Origin: Pseudomonas fluorescens
GTDB taxonomy: Bacteria; Pseudomonadota; Gammaproteobacteria; Pseudomonadales; Pseudomonadaceae
Reading direction: 5' to 3'
NCBI RefSeq assembly: GCF_001708445.1
Contig: NZ_CP015637.1
Span: 6,573,001-6,637,000 of the forward strand
Length of the DNA stretch: 64,000 bases
The notes under the pieces are model-generated. The model was not told the DNA's origin. It was given only the letters and a program-made list of their open reading frames with translations, and made no database searches. Numbering within the stretch: the stretch's first letter is position 1; each line of letters opens with the position of its first letter. Shown one piece after another: positions 45,856 to 53,895 of the stretch. A program made the translations under genes and the position numbers.

Positions 45856-47352
45856 TTACGCGCTTTTCGCCGAAGGCAGCTTCGATACCAGGCGCAACGA
45901 CACGGTCAGCCCTTCGAGCTGGTAGTGCGGGCGCAGGTAGAACTTGGAGTTGTAGTAACCCGGGTTGCCTTCGACGTCCTCCACGATCACTTCAGCGGCA
46001 GCGAGCGGGTGCTGGGCCTTGGTGGTTTCGGTGGAGTGCGCCGGGTCGCCGTCGACGTAGTTGAGGATCCAGTCCTGCAACCAGCGCTGCATCTCGTCCT
46101 TCTCTTTGAAGGAACCGATCTTGTCGCGCACGATGCACTTCAAGTAGTGAGCGAAACGGCAGGTGGCGAACAGGTACGGCAGGCGCGCGGCCAGGTTGGC
46201 GTTGGCGGTGGCGTCCGGGTCGTCGTATTCGGCCGGTTTCTGCAACGACTGCGCACCGATGAACGCGGCGAAGTCGGTGTTTTTCTTGTGCAGCAGCGGC
46301 ATGAAACCGTTCTTCGCCAGTTCCGCTTCACGGCGGTCGCTGATGGCGATTTCGGTCGGGCACTTCATGTCCACGCCACCGTCATCGGTAGGGAACGTGT
46401 GGGCCGGCAGGTTTTCCACTTCACCGCCAGACTCCACGCCACGGATGCGCGAGCACCAGCCGTAGTGCTTGAACGAACGGTTGATGTTCACCGCCATCGC
46501 ATAGGCCGCGTTGGCCCAGGTGTACTTGGAGCTGTCGGCGCCATCGGTGTTTTCTTCGAAAGCGAAGGCTTCCACCGGGTCGGTCTTGGCGCCATACGGC
46601 AGGCGCGCCAGGAAGCGCGGCATGGTCAGGCCGATGTAGCGCGAGTCTTCCGATTCACGCAGCGAGCGCCAGCCGGCGTATTCCGGGGTGGTGAAGATCT
46701 TGGTCAGGTCGCGCGGGTTCGACAGTTCCTGCCACGAGCCCATGCCCATCACGGTCGGCGAAGCCGCAGCGATGAACGGGGCGTGCATGGCGGCGCAGAC
46801 TTTCGACAGCTCGCCCAGCAGCTCGACATCGGGTGGCGACTGGTCGAAGTAGTAGTCGCCTACCAGGCAACCGTACGGTTCGCCGCCGAACTGGCCGTAT
46901 TCTTCTTCGTACATCTTCTTGAAGATCGGGCTCTGGTCCCAGGCCGTGCCCTTGAATTTCTTCAGGGTCTTGTGCAGGTCCGGCTTGGAGATGTTGAGCA
47001 CGCGAATCTTGAGCTGCTCATCGCTCTCGGTGTTGTTGACCAGGTAGTGCAGGCCACGCCAGGCGCTTTCCAGCTGTTGGAAATCCGGGTGGTGGATGAT
47101 CTGGTTGACCTGGGCGGTGAGCTTGGCGTCGATGGCGGCGATGATCGATTCGATCGACTTGATCGCGTCGTTGGACACCAGGTCGGTTTGCGCCAGGGCC
47201 TGTTCGGCCAGGGTGCGCACGGCGGTTTCCACGGCTTCGCGGGCACGCTCGGTCTTAGGCTTGAATTCCTGCATCAACAAGGATGCGAACTCGCTGGTTT
47301 CCTCAATTGCACCCAGGCTCTGGGCGCCTTCGCGGGCGGTATTGTCAGTCAT
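45856..47352 (-). CDS. tssC: Type VI secretion contractile sheath large subunit TssC
   Basis: TssC with TssB forms the contractile sheath around the Hcp tube. The 498-residue protein has the EvpB/VipB signatures: LESAWRGLHYLVNNTE, GCLVGDYYFDQSPPDVELL, AAASPTVMGMGSWQEL and SRYIGLTMPRFLARLPYG, and a C-terminal YYNSKFYLRPHYQLEGLTVSLRLVS. The length is typical. It begins two bases after the tssB stop. Confidence 0.96.
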   Translation of the reverse strand: MTDNTAREGAQSLGAIEETSEFASLLMQEFKPKTERAREAVETAVRTLAEQALAQTDLVSNDAIKSIESIIAAIDAKLTAQVNQIIHHPDFQQLESAWRGLHYLVNNTESDEQLKIRVLNISKPDLHKTLKKFKGTAWDQSPIFKKMYEEEYGQFGGEPYGCLVGDYYFDQSPPDVELLGELSKVCAAMHAPFIAAASPTVMGMGSWQELSNPRDLTKIFTTPEYAGWRSLRESEDSRYIGLTMPRFLARLPYGAKTDPVEAFAFEENTDGADSSKYTWANAAYAMAVNINRSFKHYGWCSRIRGVESGGEVENLPAHTFPTDDGGVDMKCPTEIAISDRREAELAKNGFMPLLHKKNTDFAAFIGAQSLQKPAEYDDPDATANANLAARLPYLFATCRFAHYLKCIVRDKIGSFKEKDEMQRWLQDWILNYVDGDPAHSTETTKAQHPLAAAEVIVEDVEGNPGYYNSKFYLRPHYQLEGLTVSLRLVSKLPSAKSA

Positions 47353-47354
47353 GA

Positions 47355-47861
47355 TTACTGCTCCCCTGCAGGCTTAGGCGCGCTGGCAAGTGCCTGAAGC
47401 AGTGCCGGGTCCTTGATCGCCTTCATGATGATTTCTTCAGCGCCAGTCTTGCCGTCCATGTAGGTCAGCAGGTTGGCCAGTTGGGTGCGGGCTTCGAGCA
47501 GTTGCTTGAGCGAGTCGACCTTGCGGGCCACGGCGGCCGGGCTGAAGTCGTCCATGCTTTCGAAGGTGATATCCAGGCTCAGGTTGCCTTCACCGGTCAG
47601 CTCGTTGGGTACGTGGAACGCCACGCGTGGCTGCATGGCCTTGAGGCGCGAGTCGAAGTTATCGACATCCACTTCAAGGAACTTGCGGTCGGCCACAGGC
47701 GCCAGAGGCTCGGCAGGCTTGCCGGCGAGGTCGGCCATCACACCCATCACGAAGGGCAGCTGGACCTTTTTCTCGGCGCCGTAGAGCTCGACGTCGTACT
47801 CGATCTGCACTCGAGGCGCGCGGTTGCGCGCGATGAATTTCTGAGAACTTTGCTTCGCCAC
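47355..47861 (-). CDS. tssB: Type VI secretion contractile sheath small subunit TssB
   Basis: TssB pairs with TssC in the sheath and carries the interface recognised by ClpV after contraction. The 168-residue protein begins with the conserved QKFIARNRAPRVQIEYDVELYGAEKKVQLPFVMGVMADL and includes FLEVDVDNFDSRLKAMQPR. The start is a GTG at 47861 with an AGGAG ribosome site. Complete and of normal family length. Confidence 0.95.
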   Translation of the reverse strand: MAKQSSQKFIARNRAPRVQIEYDVELYGAEKKVQLPFVMGVMADLAGKPAEPLAPVADRKFLEVDVDNFDSRLKAMQPRVAFHVPNELTGEGNLSLDITFESMDDFSPAAVARKVDSLKQLLEARTQLANLLTYMDGKTGAEEIIMKAIKDPALLQALASAPKPAGEQ

Positions 47862-47915
47862 GTTGCTGCTCCTGGTCGCTTGAGCGACGGTGTTGTTACT
47901 GCACTGCCGGGCGGT

Positions 47916-48935
47916 TTACTCGCCGTCCGGGCCGCGCAGGTTTTCAAATTGGGACATGCCATCGGGAATCAGGTTGCGCACGATGGCCGCGAAGTCGGCG
48001 TGCACCAGATGTTTGGCCCGGTTCAACAACACCGGCAGCGGGCTCGAAGGCTCGTGCCGGGTGTAGTACGCAAGGATCTTGTCGAGGCTGCGCAGCACGT
48101 CGTCGCGGTTGGCGATGTCGCCAGTGGGGCGAGGTGCGGCGGGGGCAGCGGCGAAATCGACCGAGGGGGCATTGTCGTCACTGACGGCCTCGGGTTCGCG
48201 GCTGCTTGTAGGGTCGGGTACGGCTTGGTTGAGTATTTGCAACGCCTGCTTGAGCGGCTGCTTCAGCAGGCTGAGGTCCACGCCCTGGGCTGAACCGACC
48301 TGGTCGCTGACCTGCTGCTCGATGGCTTCGCAAGCGGCGCGCGCCGTGCTCAAGGCGTCACGGGTGGCCTGCAGTTGTTCGGGATCGCTGTCGAGGAACG
48401 CGGCGTTGAGTTGCTGGGCGCCGAGTTGTTCATCGGGGAAATTCATCAGGCCGCTGGCGCTGAGCGCAGCGCGCAGGCTCACGGGGCCGAAGGTGCGCGA
48501 GCGCGTGAGGATGCTTTCGCGCAACAGACGAATGGTCGCGTCGCTGGTCAGGCCAGACAGGGCGTTGATGCGCACGGTGGGGTCGTTATCGTCGTCGGCA
48601 TCCAGGTGCGGATGCAGGTCGGCCCAGTATTCGCGCAGCAGCGCGTTGATCAGCGTGAGGACTTCAGCCAGCCCGGCCACGCCTTGCAGGGCGAGGGAGC
48701 TTTGCAGCAGGAAATGGGTGATGCGCAGGTCTTTGCTGCGTTGCAGCAAGTCAAGGCTTTGCTGCTGGATGCTGCGCCACTCCGGCGGTTCAGCGGGCAG
48801 GATCGAGTCGCCCATGCTGCGCTCGGGTTGGCCCTTGGCATCACGCTCCAATTGCAAAAATTGCGCGTCATATTCCATGTCTTCACCACACGGCGAAGTC
48901 GCGGAAACGGCGGTGAGCAGCAACGGCACATCCAC
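47916..48935 (-). CDS. tssA: Type VI secretion protein TssA
   Basis: TssA coordinates tube and sheath polymerisation at the baseplate. The protein has the ImpA N-terminal domain (PLLLTAVSATSPCGEDMEYDAQFLQL, then EPPEWRSIQQQSLDLLQRSKDLRI) and the short C-terminal domain typical of H1-type TssA (DVLRSLDKILAYYTRHEPSSPLPVLLNRAKHLV). I chose the GTG at 48935 (339 residues), which has GGGAG ten bases upstream; the ATG at 48980 would add 15 residues but has no ribosome site. First gene of the leftward T6SS unit, with a sigma-54-like element upstream. Confidence 0.92.
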   Translation of the reverse strand: MDVPLLLTAVSATSPCGEDMEYDAQFLQLERDAKGQPERSMGDSILPAEPPEWRSIQQQSLDLLQRSKDLRITHFLLQSSLALQGVAGLAEVLTLINALLREYWADLHPHLDADDDNDPTVRINALSGLTSDATIRLLRESILTRSRTFGPVSLRAALSASGLMNFPDEQLGAQQLNAAFLDSDPEQLQATRDALSTARAACEAIEQQVSDQVGSAQGVDLSLLKQPLKQALQILNQAVPDPTSSREPEAVSDDNAPSVDFAAAPAAPRPTGDIANRDDVLRSLDKILAYYTRHEPSSPLPVLLNRAKHLVHADFAAIVRNLIPDGMSQFENLRGPDGE

Positions 48936-49329
48936 TGAAATCGATCTCCCTATCAGCCCGTTAAATGGCGGGCAATTCATGCATTAGTTGCGCGAGGAAC
49001 TTTGCATGTTTTCTTGGTCATATAAGTAAGATGCCACTAATGTGCCATCACTGGTATTCAAGAAGTTGTGCATTTTTGGTGTAGTACTTATGCCTTGTCA
49101 AGGTAAGCTATTCGCGCTCTGTGACAGATGTGCGGTGTTTAACAACCTGTGCGACTGGTGGGTCGAACGACGCACCGGAACAGGATTTTTGTCATGAAGG
49201 CCAGTTAAGATCAGCGATCATGCTGACAAAAGCAGGTTGTGGAAGGTCGATTGCACGACCTGATGGGGATCTCTCGGGAATCGCTGTCCCTTGGATCGAC
49301 TGCGCGCGAAGTATCAGCAAGGAGGCAAG
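48936..49329. other. Divergent regulatory region between the two T6SS units
   Basis: Nearly 400 bases separate the tssA and fha starts. It contains a sigma-54-type element on the minus strand (49031-49047), a small hairpin GCCCG...CGGGC near 48953-48970 and an AAGGAGG ribosome site for fha. No credible coding frame was found in it, and I could not identify a clear promoter for the rightward genes. Confidence 0.6.
49031..49047 (-). promoter_or_regulatory. Candidate sigma-54 (-24/-12) promoter for tssA
   Basis: On the minus strand TGGCACATTAGTGGCAT matches the sigma-54 consensus TGGCAC-N5-TTGCA with one mismatch, keeping the essential GG and GC exactly 12 bases apart. It lies about 96 bases before the chosen tssA start. 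An activator gene is not present in the window. Confidence 0.55.
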
Positions 49330-50685
49330 ATGTCGCTGTGTTTGACTATCACTAGTTATCACAAGATTACCCCGGGGCAGTGCTCCGAAAAGTCCATGAA
49401 CCAGGGCTCGATGGCTATCGGCCGCAGCTCGGATAATGACTGGGTATTGCCCGACCCTGAGCGCCTGGTGTCTTCGCAACACTGCGTTATTCAATACAAA
49501 GATGGCCGTTATTATTTAACCGATAACAGTACAAATGGTGTGGAGTTGGTTAACGCCGGTATTCGTATGCGCCGGGGTAATAGCGAGCCGCTGCAGGATG
49601 GCGAGTTGATCCGCATCGGCGATTACGAAATCCAGGCACGTATCGATTTCAACGTGCAGGCCGTCGATAGCCAGCCGTTTGCCGGTGATTCACCGAACAG
49701 TTTTGAGGCCTTGATGGGCGCCGTGGCGAACAAGCCCGCGCCGACGCCCGTGATTGCGCCGCAGTTCCACGGCGCTTCGTCGATGGACACCCTGCCCGAC
49801 CTGTTCGACTTCCTCAGCCCCACCGCCGTACCGCCGCCCACCGTGCCGGACCACGTACCCTCCGAGCAACACGACTTCCGCCCACCTACGCCGGTCGCGG
49901 TGCCGGTGGTCGAGAAGCCTGCGATATCCGGCGCGGTGATTCCCGAAGACTGGGACCTGTTTGGCGATACGCCAGCGCCGTTGACCAGCGCGCCGCCGCC
50001 CGCGCCGACACCACCCCCCGTACCGACACCGCCGCCTGCACCGAGCGTGCCGTCGCCCCCCGTGGTCGAGCCCGTGCTCCCCGTGGCCGATACCCGGCAA
50101 CCCGACCTCCTGCAAGCCTTCCTGCGTGGCGCGGGCCTGGATCAACTGCGCCTGGACAAGGCCGATGCCTGTGCGCAGATGGAAAGCATCGGCCGCAGCT
50201 ACCGCCTGATGGTCGAGGGCTTGATCGACGTGTTGCGCGCCCGCGCCAGTCTCAAGGGCGAGTTCCGCATGCAGCAGACGATGATCCAACCCGCCGAAAA
50301 CAATCCGTTGAAATTCGCACCGAACGCCGACGAAGCGTTACTGCTGCTGCTTCGCCATGGCAACCAAGCGTTTATGGCTCCGGATCTCGCCGTGCGCGAC
50401 AGTTTCGACGATCTGCGCGCCCATCAGTTGGCGGTGATGGCGGGGGTGGAAGCGGCGATCAAACACCTGCTCGGCCGCTTCGAACCGGCACAACTGGAAG
50501 AACGCATGGGCAAACCCGGCGGGCTGTCGAGCCTTTTCAACGGTTCGCGCCAGGCCCAGTACTGGCAACAATTCACAGAGCTCTACAGCAATATTTCCCG
50601 CGAGGCCCAGGAAGATTTCCAGGACCTGTTCGGCCGCGAATTCAGCCGAGCCTACGAAGAACACAGCGCACGCCAGCGTCGCTGA
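49330..50685 (+). CDS. tagH: Type VI secretion FHA-domain protein (TagH/Fha)
   Basis: Fha proteins bind phosphothreonine and trigger T6SS assembly when phosphorylated by PpkA. The 451-residue protein has an N-terminal FHA domain (about residues 20-95: MAIGRSSDNDWVLPDPERLVSSQHCVI and YYLTDNSTNGVELV, with the phospho-binding Arg, Ser and Asn). A long proline-rich linker (about 150-260) leads to the conserved VI-FHA C-terminal domain, ending FQDLFGREFSRAYEEHSAR. The ATG at 49330 follows a perfect AAGGAGG. First gene of the rightward operon. Confidence 0.94.
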   Translation: MSLCLTITSYHKITPGQCSEKSMNQGSMAIGRSSDNDWVLPDPERLVSSQHCVIQYKDGRYYLTDNSTNGVELVNAGIRMRRGNSEPLQDGELIRIGDYEIQARIDFNVQAVDSQPFAGDSPNSFEALMGAVANKPAPTPVIAPQFHGASSMDTLPDLFDFLSPTAVPPPTVPDHVPSEQHDFRPPTPVAVPVVEKPAISGAVIPEDWDLFGDTPAPLTSAPPPAPTPPPVPTPPPAPSVPSPPVVEPVLPVADTRQPDLLQAFLRGAGLDQLRLDKADACAQMESIGRSYRLMVEGLIDVLRARASLKGEFRMQQTMIQPAENNPLKFAPNADEALLLLLRHGNQAFMAPDLAVRDSFDDLRAHQLAVMAGVEAAIKHLLGRFEPAQLEERMGKPGGLSSLFNGSRQAQYWQQFTELYSNISREAQEDFQDLFGREFSRAYEEHSARQRR

Positions 50686-50736
50686 CCCGCAGCACATGGA
50701 TTAACGGATAGCTAAGTACGTCATTGAGGACGCAGG

Positions 50737-51246
50737 ATGATTCCCAGGTTTTTACTCGCAGTCACTACCGCGCTGCTGCTGACCGCGTGTGCCAAGGACG
50801 CGGCCAAACCCGAAACAGCCGCTGAGGCTGAAGTGGACACCGCCGCCGTCGAGTTGCATTTCCACGCCATTGCCGGGCTTAACCCCGGCGCCAACGGCCA
50901 GGCCGCCCCGGTGCGGGTACGGATTTTCGAACTGAAGAACGCCGCTACCTTCGCCCGCTCCGATTACTTCGCCCTGGCTGACCGCGCGCAATCCACCCTC
51001 GGCCTGGACCTGCTGGACCAGGACGAAGTCATGGTGCAACCCGGCCAGCAACTGAGCATCCAGCGCGACCTCGACCCCTCCACGCGCCAGATCGGCTTGC
51101 TGGTGGGTTATCGCGAGCTGGACCGCGCGCAATGGCGCACGGTGATCAACGTGCCCGCGCGCCAATACACCGAATACCAGATCAGCCTCGATGTGCGTGC
51201 CGTGCGCGCCGACGTCGTGGCTACCCCATCCAGCCCTGCCCAATAA
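50737..51246 (+). CDS. tssJ: Type VI secretion lipoprotein TssJ
   Basis: TssJ anchors the TssJLM membrane complex to the outer membrane. The 169-residue precursor has a lipoprotein signal peptide with lipobox LLTAC (Cys at residue 18), followed by the family's beta-sandwich: ELHFHAIAGLNPGANGQAAPVRVRIFELKNAATFARSDYF and QIGLLVGYRELDRAQWR. The length and order within the operon are normal. Confidence 0.94.
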   Translation: MIPRFLLAVTTALLLTACAKDAAKPETAAEAEVDTAAVELHFHAIAGLNPGANGQAAPVRVRIFELKNAATFARSDYFALADRAQSTLGLDLLDQDEVMVQPGQQLSIQRDLDPSTRQIGLLVGYRELDRAQWRTVINVPARQYTEYQISLDVRAVRADVVATPSSPAQ

Positions 51247-51264
51247 GAAGCAATCGGAGCCCCC

Positions 51265-52599
51265 ATGTCCTGGAACAATCGCGTGGTCTGGTCGGAAGGC
51301 ATGTTCATCGGAACGCAGCACTTCCAGCAGCATGACCGTTACCTGGAAAACCTGATCGACGCCCGCAGCCGTCCGCTGTCCGCCGGCGCCTGGGGCTTTT
51401 CCGAGTTGCTGATCGACCAGGGCCTGCTGGCCCAGGGCAAGCTGGCGATCGTGTCGGCACGCGGCCTGTTGCCCGACGGCACGCCGTTCAATATTCCCCA
51501 GGATGACCTCGCGCCGAGCCCGTTGAATATCGACGACAACCTGCGCGACGGCCTGGTCTACCTGGCCTTGCCCCTCAAGCGCGCGGGTGCCCGCGACACC
51601 GTCGACGACGGCGAAGACCTTGGCGCCGCGCGTTACGTGAGCCAGGTGCGCGAAGTGCGCGATGACAACGCCCCGTTCGAGAACCGCGCCCCAGTGGCCG
51701 TTGGCTCCCGTGCCTTGCGCCTGCTGACCGCGCAGGATGGCATCAGCGATTACGCCGCCATCGGGCTGGTGCGCATCAAGGAAAAACGCGCCGACCGCGC
51801 GCTGGTCCTCGACGACACTTATATCCCGCCGGTATTGGACGTGGCCGCGAGCAAACCACTGAGCGCATTTCGCAGTGAGCTGCTTGGCCTGCTGCACCAG
51901 CGTGGCGAAGCCCTGGCGGGCCGTGTGGTGGCCTCGGGTGCCGGTGGGGCGTCGGAGATTGCCGACTTCATGCTGTTGCAACTGGTCAACCGTGCCCAAC
52001 CGCTGATCCAGCATTTCAACCAGTTGAGCCCGCTGCATCCGGAGCGTTTCTTCAGCGAACTGGTCAGCCTGGCCGGTGAGTTTTCCACCTTTTCCACCAG
52101 TGGCCGTCGCCCCCAGGAATACCCGCAGTACCAGCACGACGACCTGGCCCTGAGCTTCGCCCCGGTGATGGCAGCGCTGCGCGAAGCGTTGTCGATGCTG
52201 ATCGACAGCAAGGCCACGCCGATCCCGATCGTGGAGAAAGCCTATGGCATCCACGTGGCGATGCTGGCCGACAAGACCCTGCTCGACAGCGCCAGCTTCA
52301 TCCTCGTGGTGCGTGCCGATGTGCCCGGCGAAACCCTGCGCGCGCGCTTCGGCCAGCAGAGCAAGGTCGGCTCGGTGGAGCACATCCGTGACCTGGTCAA
52401 CCTGCAACTGCCGGGCATCAGCCTGCTGCCGTTGCCGGTGGCGCCACGTCAGATTCCCTACCACGCGGGCAGTACCTATTACGAGCTGGACCGTGGCAGC
52501 GAGCACTGGCAGCAGTTGGGCAACTCCGGCGGTTTCGCCTTCCATATCGCCGGGCAGTTCCCGGGTTTGAACCTGGCCTTCTGGGCGATCCGAGGATAA
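51265..52599 (+). CDS. tssK: Type VI secretion baseplate subunit TssK
   Basis: TssK connects the baseplate with the TssL/TssM membrane complex. The 444-residue protein opens MSWNNRVVWSEGMFIGTQHFQQHDRYLENLI, the conserved TssK (ImpJ/VasE) N-terminus, and ends with the receptor-binding-like C-terminal domain (TYYELDRGSEHWQQLGNSGGFAFHIAGQFPGLNLAFWAI). Complete; the ATG at 51265 has an AATCGGAG site upstream. Confidence 0.95.
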   Translation: MSWNNRVVWSEGMFIGTQHFQQHDRYLENLIDARSRPLSAGAWGFSELLIDQGLLAQGKLAIVSARGLLPDGTPFNIPQDDLAPSPLNIDDNLRDGLVYLALPLKRAGARDTVDDGEDLGAARYVSQVREVRDDNAPFENRAPVAVGSRALRLLTAQDGISDYAAIGLVRIKEKRADRALVLDDTYIPPVLDVAASKPLSAFRSELLGLLHQRGEALAGRVVASGAGGASEIADFMLLQLVNRAQPLIQHFNQLSPLHPERFFSELVSLAGEFSTFSTSGRRPQEYPQYQHDDLALSFAPVMAALREALSMLIDSKATPIPIVEKAYGIHVAMLADKTLLDSASFILVVRADVPGETLRARFGQQSKVGSVEHIRDLVNLQLPGISLLPLPVAPRQIPYHAGSTYYELDRGSEHWQQLGNSGGFAFHIAGQFPGLNLAFWAIRG

Positions 52600-52605
52600 T
52601 TCGCG

Positions 52606-53895
52606 ATGCATCCCAATGATGATGACCGCACCCAGTTCATGCCGCGCCCGGGTGGCCGTGCGCCGGAACCTGTGCGTGCAGAGCCGGCGCCGCTGTCGAT
52701 GCCGGCGGCACCGATCCTGACCGGCAAAAGCCAGGGGCTTAACCCGCTGGAAAGCGCCGCCGGCCCGCTATTGGCGTTGCTGACACGCCTGCGCAACACC
52801 ATTGCCCACCCCGCACCGGCCAGCTTGCGTGCGCAACTGCTGGCCTACCTGCGCCAGTTCGAAGAACGTGCGGAAGCGGCCGGTGTGGCACGCAATGAAG
52901 TGCTGCTGGCGCGGTATGCGCTCTGCACCGCCCTCGATGAAGCGGTGTTGAGCACGCCGTGGGGCAGCACCAGCGACTGGGGCAAGCAGAGCCTGTTGAT
53001 CACCGTGCATAACGAAGCCTGGGGCGGCGAAAAAGTCTTCCAGTTGCTCGACCACTGCCTGCAAAGCCCGCGCGAGCGCCTGTACCTGCTGGAATTGTTG
53101 TACCTGTGCATGTGCCTCGGGTTCGAGGGCCGCTACCGCGTGATCAACGACGGTCGCAGCCAGCTGGAAGCCCTGCGTGAGCGCACCGCTGCGGCGATTC
53201 GCAGTGCCCGTGGCGACCACGAACGCGAGTTATCGCCGCACTGGCGCGGCGTCAGCGTCGCGCGGGATCGCCTGGCGCAGTTCATGCCGCCATGGATCGC
53301 GGTGGCTATCGGCCTGGCGCTGCTGCTGGCGTTGCTGTTCGGCTTGCGCATGAAGCTGGCATCGGACGCCGAGCCGGTGTTCAAGAACATTCATGCCTTG
53401 GGCGAGATCCCGGTGCAGGCCATCGACCGTCCGGTGGCGCAGCCCAAAGTCATCGAGCGGCCACGCCTGGCCGGCTTCCTGGCGGAGGACATCAAGGCGG
53501 GTCGTGTGGCAGTAGAAGATCAGGTCGACCGTTCAGTCGTGACCATTCGTGGCGACGAACTCTTTGCGTCTGCCAGCTCCAGCATCGTCGATGACTACCA
53601 GCCGCTGATGCTGCGCATCGCCGATGCCATTCGCAAGGTCAAGGGCCAGGTGCGTGTCACCGGGCACAGCGACAACCGCCCGATTGCCACGCTGCGCTTC
53701 CCGTCCAACTGGGCGCTGTCCGAAGCGCGGGCCAAGTCGGTGCTGGACATCCTGGCAGCCAAGACCGGCCAAGGCGACCGCTTCAGCGCCGAAGGCCGCA
53801 GCGACACCGAGCCGGTGGCCACCAACGCCACCGCCGAAGGCCGTGCCCGCAATCGCCGGGTTGAAATCACCGTATTGGCGGAGGGCGTCGAGTGA
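52606..53895 (+). CDS. tssL: Type VI secretion protein TssL with C-terminal OmpA-like domain
   Basis: A 429-residue TssL of the extended type. The cytoplasmic DotU-like domain (about residues 45-220, including ALCTALDEAVLSTPWG and SLLITVHNEAWGGEKVF) is followed by one membrane segment (about 228-248, WIAVAIGLALLLALLFGL). A periplasmic OmpA/MotB-type peptidoglycan-binding domain comes last (about 310-425, VTGHSDNRPIATLRFPSNWALSEARAKSV and GRARNRRVEI). It therefore both builds the TssJLM complex and anchors it to the cell wall. Its stop overlaps tssM by GTGA. Confidence 0.95.
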   Translation: MHPNDDDRTQFMPRPGGRAPEPVRAEPAPLSMPAAPILTGKSQGLNPLESAAGPLLALLTRLRNTIAHPAPASLRAQLLAYLRQFEERAEAAGVARNEVLLARYALCTALDEAVLSTPWGSTSDWGKQSLLITVHNEAWGGEKVFQLLDHCLQSPRERLYLLELLYLCMCLGFEGRYRVINDGRSQLEALRERTAAAIRSARGDHERELSPHWRGVSVARDRLAQFMPPWIAVAIGLALLLALLFGLRMKLASDAEPVFKNIHALGEIPVQAIDRPVAQPKVIERPRLAGFLAEDIKAGRVAVEDQVDRSVVTIRGDELFASASSSIVDDYQPLMLRIADAIRKVKGQVRVTGHSDNRPIATLRFPSNWALSEARAKSVLDILAAKTGQGDRFSAEGRSDTEPVATNATAEGRARNRRVEITVLAEGVE

